A stretch of DNA of 49,580 nt, taken from positions 24,881-74,460 of the forward strand of contig DDVW01000039.1 of the NCBI GenBank assembly GCA_002345545.1. Reading direction: 5' to 3'. Below the pieces are notes generated by a model. It was given only the letters and a program-made list of their open reading frames with translations. It made no database searches and was not told the origin of the DNA. Positions 41,432 through 48,422 of the stretch are shown in pieces. Each line of letters opens with the position of its first letter. Position 1 is the stretch's first letter. The stretch is from Stenotrophomonas sp. UBA2302. Its GTDB lineage: Bacteria; Pseudomonadota; Gammaproteobacteria; Xanthomonadales; Xanthomonadaceae. The translations under genes were made by a program, and so were the position numbers.

Positions 41432-42181
41432 ATGAACATCAATTGTCAAAATTTGATGAGCCACCTTGGGTGGCACTGCCGCTATTTGGAGCAGCATGAT
41501 GCGCTCTATGTGAGCAGCCCTGTGCGTCTGCCGAATGGGAGCCCTTTTGACTTCTACATTACTCAAGAAGGTGAGCACTACCATCTCACTGACGATGGCC
41601 TGACTCTCTTTCAGTTGCGCGGGCTCGGATACCCCCTGAGCGATGGCCGAACGATCCGCGGGATCGCCAATATCGCAGAAGCAGTAGGACTGACGCTGGA
41701 CGATAGTGGAGAAGTGGTGGGTATGGCGCGGCTGGATCAACTGCCCATGCTTGGCCAAAGGATGCAGCTGTTCAGCAGCCGAATTCTGGACTGGGAACGT
41801 GAACACTTCAGCAGTAGCGATTCGGACCTTTCTCTAGCAGACGAGGTGGAGCGTCTGATGAGGGGAAAAGCGCCGGACCAGCCGATTGTTATAGCTCCCA
41901 AAGTTAGGCTGACAACAGGCGACGAAGTCACCTTCATGTTTAAGTGGGGGAATCAGTACGTCGATGCGATTGCTCCCGCTACCCAAGCAACAAGCTCACG
42001 TATGAGGAAGGCCCTCCAAGTTATGCGAGATCAGCAGGCAGAGCTGCAGTCGCTCTATATCGTTGATGATCGAATCAACCCTGAATTGGCTACGCATGAA
42101 GTAAGTCTGCTCGGACAGGTCGCTAGTGCCATACGACTTTCAGACTTCGATAGGCACTACCAGCCTAGAATTGCAGCATGA
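41432..42181 (+). CDS. DUF1828/DUF1829-type protein, cI-linked cargo
   Basis: 249 residues from ATG 41432. The DUF1828 pattern is plain: SSPVRLPNGSPFDFYITQ, then YHLTDDGLTLFQLRGLGYPL. The C-terminal half (FKWGNQYVDAIAPATQATSSRMRKALQVMRDQQ, then YIVDDRINP) fits DUF1829. Both domains are uncharacterised but recur on mobile elements. Composition is lower in GC like its partner. It is the last gene of the lysogenic transcript, with a terminator starting one base after its stop. A defence or exclusion role is inferred from place only. Confidence 0.72.
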   Translation: MNINCQNLMSHLGWHCRYLEQHDALYVSSPVRLPNGSPFDFYITQEGEHYHLTDDGLTLFQLRGLGYPLSDGRTIRGIANIAEAVGLTLDDSGEVVGMARLDQLPMLGQRMQLFSSRILDWEREHFSSSDSDLSLADEVERLMRGKAPDQPIVIAPKVRLTTGDEVTFMFKWGNQYVDAIAPATQATSSRMRKALQVMRDQQAELQSLYIVDDRINPELATHEVSLLGQVASAIRLSDFDRHYQPRIAA

Positions 42182-42203
42182 CCCCGCTCCGGCGGGGTTT
42201 TTT
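42182..42203 (+). terminator. Rho-independent terminator of the lysogenic operon
   Basis: CCCCGC-TCCG-GCGGGG followed by six T residues, directly after the stop of the DUF1828/1829 gene. A textbook intrinsic terminator. Confidence 0.88.
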
Positions 42204-42268
42204 GTGGGTGCTTTCCTACACGCCCCTGCGGCCTGCACCGATGCCGCCAGGGCTGGCGTAAGGCGAGC

Positions 42269-42586
42269 ATGAGCCATCCGCCATCCCCGGTGATCGCCAT
42301 GCCCTACGACCAGCTGCGCCGCGACTTTGACGCCACCGCCGCCGACCTGTTCGGCAACGGCTACATGATGACCGGACGCGAGCGCATGTCCCGCGTTCAA
42401 GAGCTGCACGACCTGGCCCTGCAAGTTCTCGCCGCCGCGCAAGACCGGCCCGATGCAATCAAGATAGGCGCCAGCATCGCCACGGTCATCCGGCACGCGA
42501 ACAGCATGACGACAGCGGCAACGCACGCCGAGATCCTACGGGAGCGCTACGAGCGCGCCCGACTCGGGCAGCCCGTCTGCTTCTGA
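42269..42586 (+). CDS. Small helical phage protein
   Basis: 105 residues; AAGGCG lies five bases before ATG 42269, and a second Met at codon 11 is possible. MPYDQLRRDFDATAADLFGNGYMMTGRERMSRVQELHDLALQVLAAAQ is strongly helical. It sits alone between a terminator and the right operator array, so it would be expressed independently of both arms. No family recognised. Confidence 0.6.
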   Translation: MSHPPSPVIAMPYDQLRRDFDATAADLFGNGYMMTGRERMSRVQELHDLALQVLAAAQDRPDAIKIGASIATVIRHANSMTTAATHAEILRERYERARLGQPVCF

Positions 42587-42588
42587 CG

Positions 42589-42634
42589 GCCAGCTGCCCA
42601 ACTTCCCCGCCCGCTTCCCCGGCTGGCTTTTTTT
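42589..42634 (+). terminator. Possible terminator before the right operator array
   Basis: GCCAGC (42589-42594) pairs with GCTGGC (42622-42627), followed by seven T residues. The loop is long (27 bases), which weakens it, but the T-run and position after a stop codon support function. Confidence 0.5.
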
Positions 42635-42656
42635 GACTGAGGTCTGGGCTGAACGG

Positions 42657-42719
42657 TTAACTATTCCTAACATCTAATTAGCCACTTCTATTGACAGGCT
42701 AATTAGCTAGTCCTAATCT
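42657..42719 (+). promoter_or_regulatory. Right-arm early promoter with CI operators
   Basis: TTGACA (42691-42696), 17-base spacer and TAATCT (42714-42719) give a strong rightward promoter. Operator-like sites lie at 42657-42670 (TTAACTATTCCTAA), 42678-42691 (TTAGCCACTTCTAT) and 42703-42716 (TTAGCTAGTCCTAA). The last is the exact reverse complement of cro operator 1 and covers the spacer and -10 box. The right accessory operon should therefore be silent in the lysogen. Confidence 0.78.
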
Positions 42720-42845
42720 CTCCCCGCCGGCACCCCAGCCGGTGGGCGACCGGCGGGTCGTCACCCTGCCGGACTCCCCACCGGCAGCAGGCCACTCACC
42801 AGGCCGTAGCGACCCGCCGGCGCCCTCCTTCTTCCGGAGAGCGCC

Positions 42846-43490
42846 ATGCAGGACATATCGAGTTTCCAATGGGCCACCTTGGCGCTTGCCGCCGTGGCCA
42901 TCGCGCTGAATCTACTTGCGCTGCTGCTGAACGCCGCCACCGAACGCCGCATCAACGCAGCGCTCGAAGGCATCGAGCACAGCCCCTCAGCCGATGAAGC
43001 CCGTCAGGGCATTGGCGAGCGCGCCGGCAAGAACCAACATCACCTGGATGGCGGCAGCACCCAGCCTGCCTCTCCAGCTTCGCCTGTGCAGGTGGTCCGT
43101 CCAGTCAACCAGGGCGACAGCGCCCTCAGGAGTCAAGCGAATGCGGTCGACGAAAAAAGGCAGGCCGCCAGCGGTCACCCGTGCATCGGAGAGGAAGCCC
43201 GATTCGATCAGCTCGAAAGCGGCCCGGCGTTCGGAGCTTCCAGCCTCCAGGTCATCGAGCTTCGCAAGGCGCTGGCTCTCCGCCAGCTCCAGGATGCTCA
43301 CGTACAACGCCAGATTGATCGGCTTGTTTTTGCTGGTGGCCATCATGGCTGTCCTGACAATCACAACGAGCATAGCAAGCCGCGAGGCCGCGACCCGCAG
43401 GGCGTTGGAGCAGCATTGCCCGTGCTTGGCTGCACCAGTGCCGGCTCAGAAATAGCCACCGCACATTGCTGCGCGGAGGCCCGCGCATGA
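42846..43490 (+). CDS. First right-operon ORF, membrane-anchored start, doubtful 3' part
   Basis: The ATG at 42846 has CCGGAGAG upstream and follows the right promoter. The first 45 residues (MQDISSFQWATLALAAVAIALNL and ERRINAALEGIEH) read like a small membrane-anchored protein. After about codon 50 the frame runs antisense to a better-looking minus-strand gene (42987-43346) and loses protein-like composition. A stop lost by a small indel is one explanation. Length is therefore uncertain. Confidence 0.45.
   Translation: MQDISSFQWATLALAAVAIALNLLALLLNAATERRINAALEGIEHSPSADEARQGIGERAGKNQHHLDGGSTQPASPASPVQVVRPVNQGDSALRSQANAVDEKRQAASGHPCIGEEARFDQLESGPAFGASSLQVIELRKALALRQLQDAHVQRQIDRLVFAGGHHGCPDNHNEHSKPRGRDPQGVGAALPVLGCTSAGSEIATAHCCAEARA
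42987..43346 (-). CDS. Membrane-anchored winged-helix-like protein, antisense in the right operon
   Basis: About 119 residues from ATG 43346 (AGGA upstream). KNKPINLALYVSILELAESQRLAKLDDLEAGSSERRAAFELIESGFL reads as a helical, winged-helix-like domain. It is followed by VDRIRLTPEGAVALVDWTDHLHRRSWRGRL and a C-terminal hydrophobic helix (AAIQVMLVLAGALANALTGF). Similar proteins occur in Pseudomonas and Xanthomonas prophages. It faces the right operon, so it is probably expressed in the lysogen. Confidence 0.62.
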   Translation of the reverse strand: MMATSKNKPINLALYVSILELAESQRLAKLDDLEAGSSERRAAFELIESGFLSDARVTAGGLPFFVDRIRLTPEGAVALVDWTDHLHRRSWRGRLGAAAIQVMLVLAGALANALTGFIG

Positions 43491-43864
43491 ACACCCGCAT
43501 CTGGCTGATCCGCTACACCGACCGCTGCGGCACCCCGCGCGGAGCGGTGCACACCCACAACGCCATCGCGGACTTCCGCAGCATCGACCCGGCCGCCACC
43601 GTCGAAGAGCTCGACGCACTCGCACTGAGTGAGCTGCTGGCTGCCGACCTGCGCATGAATCAGGTGATCCAGGACACCCGCGACCACCACCACCGCGTGG
43701 CCACGCGCGGCGGCATGGAAATGGTGCAGGCAGACATCACCCGCGAGCTGTGCGAGCGCTACATCGAAGCCGAGCGTGACCGCTACGCCGCCATCGAGCG
43801 CTGCACCCAGTCCGCCGGCCCGGAAATCCTCAAGAACAACGCCGATATCGGGGTGGCGGCATGA
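43487..43864 (+). CDS. Right-operon protein, unknown
   Basis: 125 residues from ATG 43487 with GGAGG upstream. MNTRIWLIRYTDRCGTPRGAVHTHNAIADFRSIDPAATVEEL suggests a small alpha/beta protein; a charged helix follows (ITRELCERYIEAERDRYAAIERC). It overlaps the next gene by ATGA. No known family. Confidence 0.65.
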   Translation: MNTRIWLIRYTDRCGTPRGAVHTHNAIADFRSIDPAATVEELDALALSELLAADLRMNQVIQDTRDHHHRVATRGGMEMVQADITRELCERYIEAERDRYAAIERCTQSAGPEILKNNADIGVAA

Positions 43865-44067
43865 GCGCCGAAATCTTCACCCTCGACACCTTCCAGAGCG
43901 CCCGCAAGTTCGCCACACGCGCCGGTGTGAGCGATGCCCAGGCCTTCGCCCGCATCCGCCACGCCCAGCGCCACGGCGAACAGGGCACGCAGGTGGTGGG
44001 CGAGCTGCTGCAGCTCTGCCTCAACCGCAAGCGCCCGCAGCCCACCCCGCCGGGCGGTGCCGCATGA
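43861..44067 (+). CDS. Small right-operon protein, unknown
   Basis: 68 residues with ATGA overlaps on both sides. MSAEIFTLDTFQSARKFATRAGVSDAQAFARIRHAQRHGEQGTQVVGELL is helical, perhaps HTH-like. No family recognised. Confidence 0.6.
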   Translation: MSAEIFTLDTFQSARKFATRAGVSDAQAFARIRHAQRHGEQGTQVVGELLQLCLNRKRPQPTPPGGAA

Positions 44068-44321
44068 AGACCATCCTCACCGAGCTGCGCATCATCCCCG
44101 ACGACGGCCACCTGCTGAGCGAAAGCATGACTGTCATCGGCCTCTGCGACATCGGCGCCGGAGCTTTCGTCACCGTCAGCCAGCCCACCGGCCGCGATAT
44201 CGCAGACGGCGCGCTCTGCATCGAAGCAAGCGAGTGGCCGGCCATCCGCGCGGGCATCGAAAAGATGCTTGCCGTGGCTGAGGGAATCGAAGCAGACACG
44301 CTCACCGGCGGTGCCAAATGA
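44064..44321 (+). CDS. Small right-operon protein, unknown
   Basis: 85 residues from ATG 44064, overlapping the previous stop by ATGA. MKTILTELRIIPDDGHLLSESMTVIGLCDIGAGAFVTVSQP followed by IEASEWPAIRAGIEKML. Alpha/beta, acidic, no motif; coupled to neighbours. Confidence 0.6.
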   Translation: MKTILTELRIIPDDGHLLSESMTVIGLCDIGAGAFVTVSQPTGRDIADGALCIEASEWPAIRAGIEKMLAVAEGIEADTLTGGAK

Positions 44322-44458
44322 AGCGCCGCGATACGCCCACCACCCCGCCACCGGTTGACCCCATCCCGCTGCTGGAAACGCTGGTGTTCGTCGCCGCGTC
44401 TGCCGTGTTCCTCGGCGTTGTCTTTGTCCTGCCACTGCTGTCCATCGCGAGGGCCTGA
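44318..44458 (+). CDS. 46-residue single-pass membrane protein
   Basis: A very short gene, coupled by ATGA to the previous stop and ending 2 bp before the next ATG. MKRRDTPTTPPPVDPIPLLE precedes one hydrophobic helix (TLVFVAASAVFLGVVFVLPLL). The tight operon fit is the main argument that it is real. Function unknown. Confidence 0.55.
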   Translation: MKRRDTPTTPPPVDPIPLLETLVFVAASAVFLGVVFVLPLLSIARA

Positions 44459-44460
44459 GC

Positions 44461-44745
44461 ATGATCCAGATATCCCGCCCGCTGCCGGATTCCGTGCCCC
44501 TGTGCGGCACCGGCCACCACCCGCATCTGGTCGAAACACGCGGCGCCCCGCTGGGCCACCGCCTCGGCCAGCCGTGCCCGGCCATGTTCCATATCCAGTG
44601 CTCGCGCTGCGCCATGGCCACCGAGCCCACGCCCAACCGTGCACTGGCCGAATCCCGCTGGACCCACCCCACCAGCCAGCACCGCATACCCATCCACCAG
44701 CTGCGCAGCGCCCGCGAGCGCGCCGTCGCCGCCCTGGCCGCCTGA
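44461..44745 (+). CDS. Small Cys/His-containing right-operon protein
   Basis: 94 residues. C-x-T-x-H-H (VPLCGTGHHPHL) and CPAMFHIQCSRCAM contain Cys/His residues that could hold a zinc ion. The C-terminal helix is basic (LRSARERAVAAL). It lies two bases after the membrane mini-gene. No family known. Confidence 0.6.
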   Translation: MIQISRPLPDSVPLCGTGHHPHLVETRGAPLGHRLGQPCPAMFHIQCSRCAMATEPTPNRALAESRWTHPTSQHRIPIHQLRSARERAVAALAA

Positions 44746-44753
44746 GGACCACC

Positions 44754-45047
44754 ATGACTACACTCAAACCCGTCGCTCGGCGCGCCCTGCTCGCCGCCTT
44801 CGCTTCCCAGGGACACACCCTGCGCCGCACGCGCGGCGGCTTCGTCAGCACCCCCGCGCAGGTGAAAACCAGCACCGCCGTGCAAGTGGAAGTCTTCACC
44901 CGCCGCGCCATCAATTGGCTTGACGAAGCCGGCCTGTGCAACTTCGACGATCCCGATCTTCCGTGCGAAGTGAAGCTCACCCCGCGCGGCATCGGCATGG
45001 CCCAGCAGCTCACCATCGCCGCTGGTGAAAAGGCGGTGGCCGCATGA
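44754..45047 (+). CDS. Small right-operon protein, winged-helix-like
   Basis: 97 residues from ATG 44754 with GAGGA upstream. RRALLAAFASQGHTLRRTRGGFVS, VEVFTRRAINWLDEAGLCNFDDP and KLTPRGIGMAQQL suggest a winged-helix fold (TPRG turn), as in phage regulatory proteins. DNA binding is inferred. Confidence 0.58.
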   Translation: MTTLKPVARRALLAAFASQGHTLRRTRGGFVSTPAQVKTSTAVQVEVFTRRAINWLDEAGLCNFDDPDLPCEVKLTPRGIGMAQQLTIAAGEKAVAA

Positions 45048-45295
45048 GTTACGTATCCGTCAACGTGGATGTTGCAATCGACGACATCGTTTGCGAGCTG
45101 CGCGAAACCGACAGGCAAGAACTGATCGACCGGTTGCTCGAAGACAGGAGCACCCCCTTCGGTCTCGGCGATGGCGACCAGTCGCGCGCACGCATCATCA
45201 TCGATCGCGCCTTCAACGCTGCACAGAAGCTCCCCGCCGTCCCGACAGAGATCAAAGACCTGTTCTGGCTCATCCACGGGAGGGCTATGGCATGA
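45044..45295 (+). CDS. Small right-operon protein, unknown
   Basis: 83 residues with ATGA overlaps. MSYVSVNVDVAIDDIVCELRETDRQELIDRLLEDR is acidic and helical. It ends IKDLFWLIHGRAMA. No recognised family. Confidence 0.6.
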   Translation: MSYVSVNVDVAIDDIVCELRETDRQELIDRLLEDRSTPFGLGDGDQSRARIIIDRAFNAAQKLPAVPTEIKDLFWLIHGRAMA

Positions 45296-45531
45296 AGCGC
45301 TCCGTCATCATCTACGGCCCCAAGGGCAGCGGCAAAACGCAGCACGCCGAACAGCTGCGCCAGCACTTCGACATGGAACGCATCGTCGACGACTGGGACG
45401 GCAGCCGCCCCTACCCCAGCTACGACTGCCTGGTGCTCACCAACAACGCACACCCCAGCATCGCCGCACGCGGCAACTACTACGTGCTCAACCGGGCGCT
45501 GCTGAAAGCGGCCCAGGTGGTGAGCGCATGA
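45292..45531 (+). CDS. Minimal P-loop NTP-binding protein
   Basis: 79 residues from ATG 45292. It starts MKRSVIIYGPKGSGKTQHAEQLRQHF with a complete Walker A motif (GPKGSGKT) at about residues 9-16. It continues with a Walker B-like CLVLTNNAH. It is much smaller than normal ATPases or kinases, so it may be a nucleotide-binding regulator. Coupled to both neighbours. Confidence 0.65.
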   Translation: MKRSVIIYGPKGSGKTQHAEQLRQHFDMERIVDDWDGSRPYPSYDCLVLTNNAHPSIAARGNYYVLNRALLKAAQVVSA

Positions 45532-45815
45532 CGCCCGCCACCGCCCCGCAGATCCTCACCGCCGCCGCTGACGACATCGCCCAGCGCGCCGTATTGCGTG
45601 ACCAGCCCACCGGCGAACGCTCCATGGCCCGCACCGTCGCCGCGTTCAACGCCATGTTCGGAACCGACATCACCGAATCCCAGGGCTGGCAGTTCATGGA
45701 GCTGCTGAAAATGAGCCGCGGCGCCGCCGGCAACTACCACGCCGACGACCACCTCGACCGCACCGCCTACGCCGCCCTCGCCGCAGAAGCCGCCGCACGG
45801 GAGGCATCCGAATGA
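45528..45815 (+). CDS. DUF6378-type phage protein
   Basis: 95 residues from ATG 45528. ILTAAADDIAQRAVLRDQPTGERSMARTVAAFNAMFG and WQFMELLKMSRGAAGNYHADDHLDRTAYAALAAE match the small phage family known as DUF6378, widespread in phage accessory operons. Function unknown. Confidence 0.7.
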   Translation: MTPATAPQILTAAADDIAQRAVLRDQPTGERSMARTVAAFNAMFGTDITESQGWQFMELLKMSRGAAGNYHADDHLDRTAYAALAAEAAAREASE

Positions 45816-46015
45816 AATCGAAAATAACCAACGTCGCCATCACTGCCGCGCTAGAACTACTCGGTCTGGCCGCGATCTACCTGCTGATCTCCTTCGTGCT
45901 TTGGATCTGGAATCCCGCCGAATGGAGTGATGATGCGCGCTTTCTCGCCGCAATGTTCACGGTGCTCCTCTCTATCGCAGTCATCTCCTCGCACTCGATC
46001 CGGGAGATGAAATGA
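45812..46015 (+). CDS. Small two-helix membrane protein
   Basis: 67 residues with ATGA overlaps. Two hydrophobic helices (about 9-32 and 45-59) are joined by a short acidic loop (WNPAEWSDDARF). No known family. It resembles phage membrane effectors but there is no direct evidence. Confidence 0.62.
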   Translation: MKSKITNVAITAALELLGLAAIYLLISFVLWIWNPAEWSDDARFLAAMFTVLLSIAVISSHSIREMK

Positions 46016-46956
46016 ACACCAACAACCAACTCCCGCTGGTCATCTACCACGCCAACTGCGCAGACGGCTTCACCGCCGCCTGGGCCGTGCACAAGGCCAT
46101 GCCCGCAGAGTTCCACGCCGCCGCCTACGGCGCGCCCATGCCCGACACCACCGGCCGCGACGTGATCCTCGTGGACTTCTGCTACAAGCCCGCGCAGATG
46201 CTGGAAGTGCAGCAGAAAGCACGCTCCATCCTCGTACTGGATCACCACAAGAGCGCCGCCGACGAGCTGCCCGCAGAACCACGCACCGGCATGGAACACC
46301 TCACCGTGATCCGCATGGATGCAGCCAGCTGGAGGACCCCAAAAAGCTGGGGATATGTGCAGAGCTGCGCATACCAGGACATCTGCGAAGGCATCAACAA
46401 AGCCATCGTCTACGCCTACTTCGACATGCACCGCAGCGGCGCCGGCATCGCGTGGGATTTCTTCCACCCCACCACCCCGCGCCCGGCCCTGGTCAACCAC
46501 GTTGAGGACCGCGACCTGTGGCGCTTCGCCCTCGCCGGTACCCGCGAGATTCAAGCCACCGTTTTCAGCCACCGCTACAGTTTCGAGACGTGGGACATGC
46601 TCGCACAGATGGACCCGGCCGAGCTGCGCAAGCAAGGCGAAGCCATCGAGCGCAAGCACCACAAAGACGTGGCCGAGCTGGTCGCCGTCTGTCGCCGCCC
46701 CATGACCATCGCCGGCCACACCGTCGACGTAGCCAGCCTCCCGCACACGCTCACCAGCGACGCCGGCGGGCTCATGGCCGAAGGCGAACCCTTCGCCGCC
46801 TGCTACTGGGACACCGCAACGCACCGCGTTTTCTCCCTGCGCTCGCGCGATGACGGCATAGACGTTTCCGTCATCGCGCAGAGCTACGGCGGTGGCGGCC
46901 ACCGCAACGCTGCCGGCTTCCGCGTCCCGCGTGACCACGAGCTGGCGAGGGCATGA
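46012..46956 (+). CDS. DHH/DHHA1-family phosphoesterase
   Basis: 314 residues. The family motifs are complete: HANCADGFTAAW (13-24), VDFCYKP, LDHHKSA (DHH at 77-79), VNHVEDRDLWRF and the DHHA1 signature YGGGGHRNAAGF near 294-304. These enzymes hydrolyse short RNA, pAp or cyclic dinucleotides using two metal ions. Compared with the usual layout there is about 35 extra residues (97-132) before FDMHRSGAGIAW. In a phage it could recycle nanoRNA or destroy a host signalling nucleotide; which one is not visible. Coupled to both neighbours. Confidence 0.82.
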   Translation: MNTNNQLPLVIYHANCADGFTAAWAVHKAMPAEFHAAAYGAPMPDTTGRDVILVDFCYKPAQMLEVQQKARSILVLDHHKSAADELPAEPRTGMEHLTVIRMDAASWRTPKSWGYVQSCAYQDICEGINKAIVYAYFDMHRSGAGIAWDFFHPTTPRPALVNHVEDRDLWRFALAGTREIQATVFSHRYSFETWDMLAQMDPAELRKQGEAIERKHHKDVAELVAVCRRPMTIAGHTVDVASLPHTLTSDAGGLMAEGEPFAACYWDTATHRVFSLRSRDDGIDVSVIAQSYGGGGHRNAAGFRVPRDHELARA

Positions 46957-47531
46957 GCGTGATCCACACCCTCTCCACCTTCCTCATCACTCGCATCGCC
47001 GGCCGCCGCCCGCCCGACTACATCGTCGGCGCCGACGACCCCGCTGGCGCGTACCTGCTGCGCTGGTACATCACGCCGTGGCGCGGCTGGTACCGGCACA
47101 TCAAAGAGAGCCGCCGCACCCGCTGGCAGCGCTTCGCCGTGTGGTTCAGCCAGCGCCTGCCCAACGTCTACCTGCACAAGTTCCTGCGCAGCGACGACGA
47201 GCGCGCCCTGCACGACCACCCCTGGGCGCGGGCATCGCTGCTGCTGCGCGGCATCTACATCGAGCACACCATTGACGCCGGCGGCATCCACCGCCGCACC
47301 ATCCGCGTACACGGCGGCCTCAAGCTGAGCGGCCCGCGAGCTGCGCACCGCGTCGAACTGATCGACCTGTTCCCCTACGGTCCGCAGCCCTGCTGGACAC
47401 TCTTCATCACCTCGCCGGTGCTGCGCGACTGGGGCTTCCACTGCCCGCAGCGCGGCTGGGTGCACTGGCGCAACTTCACCGCCACCGCCGATGGCCGCCC
47501 CGGCGAAATCGGCAAAGGCTGCGACGCATGA
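46953..47531 (+). CDS. Cupin-like protein
   Basis: 192 residues. The central part YLHKFLRSDDERALHDHPW, LLLRGIYIEHT, KLSGPRAAHRVEL and WTLFITSPVLRDWGFHCP is a cupin beta barrel with possible metal-binding histidines (HDHPW, AAHRVEL). The family is frequent in phage accessory operons next to DHH proteins. Enzymatic role unknown. Confidence 0.68.
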   Translation: MSVIHTLSTFLITRIAGRRPPDYIVGADDPAGAYLLRWYITPWRGWYRHIKESRRTRWQRFAVWFSQRLPNVYLHKFLRSDDERALHDHPWARASLLLRGIYIEHTIDAGGIHRRTIRVHGGLKLSGPRAAHRVELIDLFPYGPQPCWTLFITSPVLRDWGFHCPQRGWVHWRNFTATADGRPGEIGKGCDA

Positions 47532-48007
47532 GCGCCGTCCACCTCCGCAGCCGCCAGGTGAGCGCGGTCAAGCAACTGCTCGCCCCCGAACCCGCCGGCC
47601 TCACCCGACAGCAGCTGCGCTGCCTGCTCGGCAAACATGCCGACCACAAGCAGCTCGACGCCACGCTCAACACCATGCTGAGCCGCGGCGTCATACGTAA
47701 ATTCCGCGCGCCCGGCGGCATGCACTTCGCCCTGGCCACGGAAAACCTGCTGCAACCGGCCGTGCGCACCCGCGTGCAGCGCCTCACTCCTGCCCAGGCC
47801 GACAGCGCCCGCCAGCGCGCCGCCACCCACGGCCTTGCCGCCGTCATCCCGCCCTCAGCCCGCCCCACCAGCAGCGTGGAAACCGTCGAGCAGTGGATGC
47901 GCCGCACCGGCAAAAAACCCGAAGTCCTGCCCCACAACTTCGACGCACCCATCACCACCTGGCCCGGCCGCCGGCCGATCACCAACCCCAAGAGGAACGC
48001 CGCATGA
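47528..48007 (+). CDS. Winged-helix DNA-binding-like protein
   Basis: 159 residues. The N-terminal SRQVSAVKQLLAPEPAGLTRQQLRCLLGKHADHKQL and TLNTMLSRGVIRKFRAPGGMHF form a winged helix. The C-terminal half is Pro/Arg-rich and probably disordered. It may regulate the right operon. ATGA coupling to the cupin gene. Confidence 0.62.
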   Translation: MSAVHLRSRQVSAVKQLLAPEPAGLTRQQLRCLLGKHADHKQLDATLNTMLSRGVIRKFRAPGGMHFALATENLLQPAVRTRVQRLTPAQADSARQRAATHGLAAVIPPSARPTSSVETVEQWMRRTGKKPEVLPHNFDAPITTWPGRRPITNPKRNAA

Positions 48008-48189
48008 GCGACCACACGAAGCTCGCCACGGCGCTCGTGGCTGACTTTCTGTCAGAACGCGGCTGGGCGGGCGAGTTCGTAGCTGACGTGCTGGCAAAGA
48101 ATCCGCACGACGTGAAGATCAGCGGCGCCGAAGCCATCGAGCTGGTCGCCATTGCTCTCCGTGCCGTTCCCCCGCAGGGGGTGGAGTGA
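48004..48189 (+). CDS. Small helical protein, unknown
   Basis: 61 residues from ATG 48004. MSDHTKLATALVADFLSERGWAGEFVADVL and KISGAEAIELVAIALR are helical. No family recognised; coupled to genes on both sides. Confidence 0.58.
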   Translation: MSDHTKLATALVADFLSERGWAGEFVADVLAKNPHDVKISGAEAIELVAIALRAVPPQGVE

Positions 48190-48422
48190 TGGCTGTCGGA
48201 ATGGAGTGGGTGCGTAAAACCTACGGCGTGCCTGCCAAGCGCGGCGGTCGTGTCGAGTACGCCGGCGATGGCAGGCCGGAGCTTGGGACGATCATCTCGG
48301 CGACGACGAGCGGCCACTTGAAAGTCGAGCTGGACAGCCAGCCTCGCGCCATCAAGCTGCACCCCACGTGGAAGCTGCGCTATCTGGACGCGGACAGCCC
48401 GCAGGAGCCAACCCATGGCTGA
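48189..48422 (+). CDS. Small SH3-like beta protein, unknown
   Basis: 77 residues from ATG 48189, overlapping the previous stop by one base. YGVPAKRGGRVEYAGDGRPELGTIISATTSGHLKVELD reads like a small beta barrel (SH3/KOW type). It ends 8 bp inside the methyltransferase gene. Confidence 0.6.
   Translation: MAVGMEWVRKTYGVPAKRGGRVEYAGDGRPELGTIISATTSGHLKVELDSQPRAIKLHPTWKLRYLDADSPQEPTHG

Noticed and set aside
44355..44753. Upstream extension of the 44754 gene
   Set aside because: Runs out of frame over two coupled small genes; GAGGA precedes ATG 44754.
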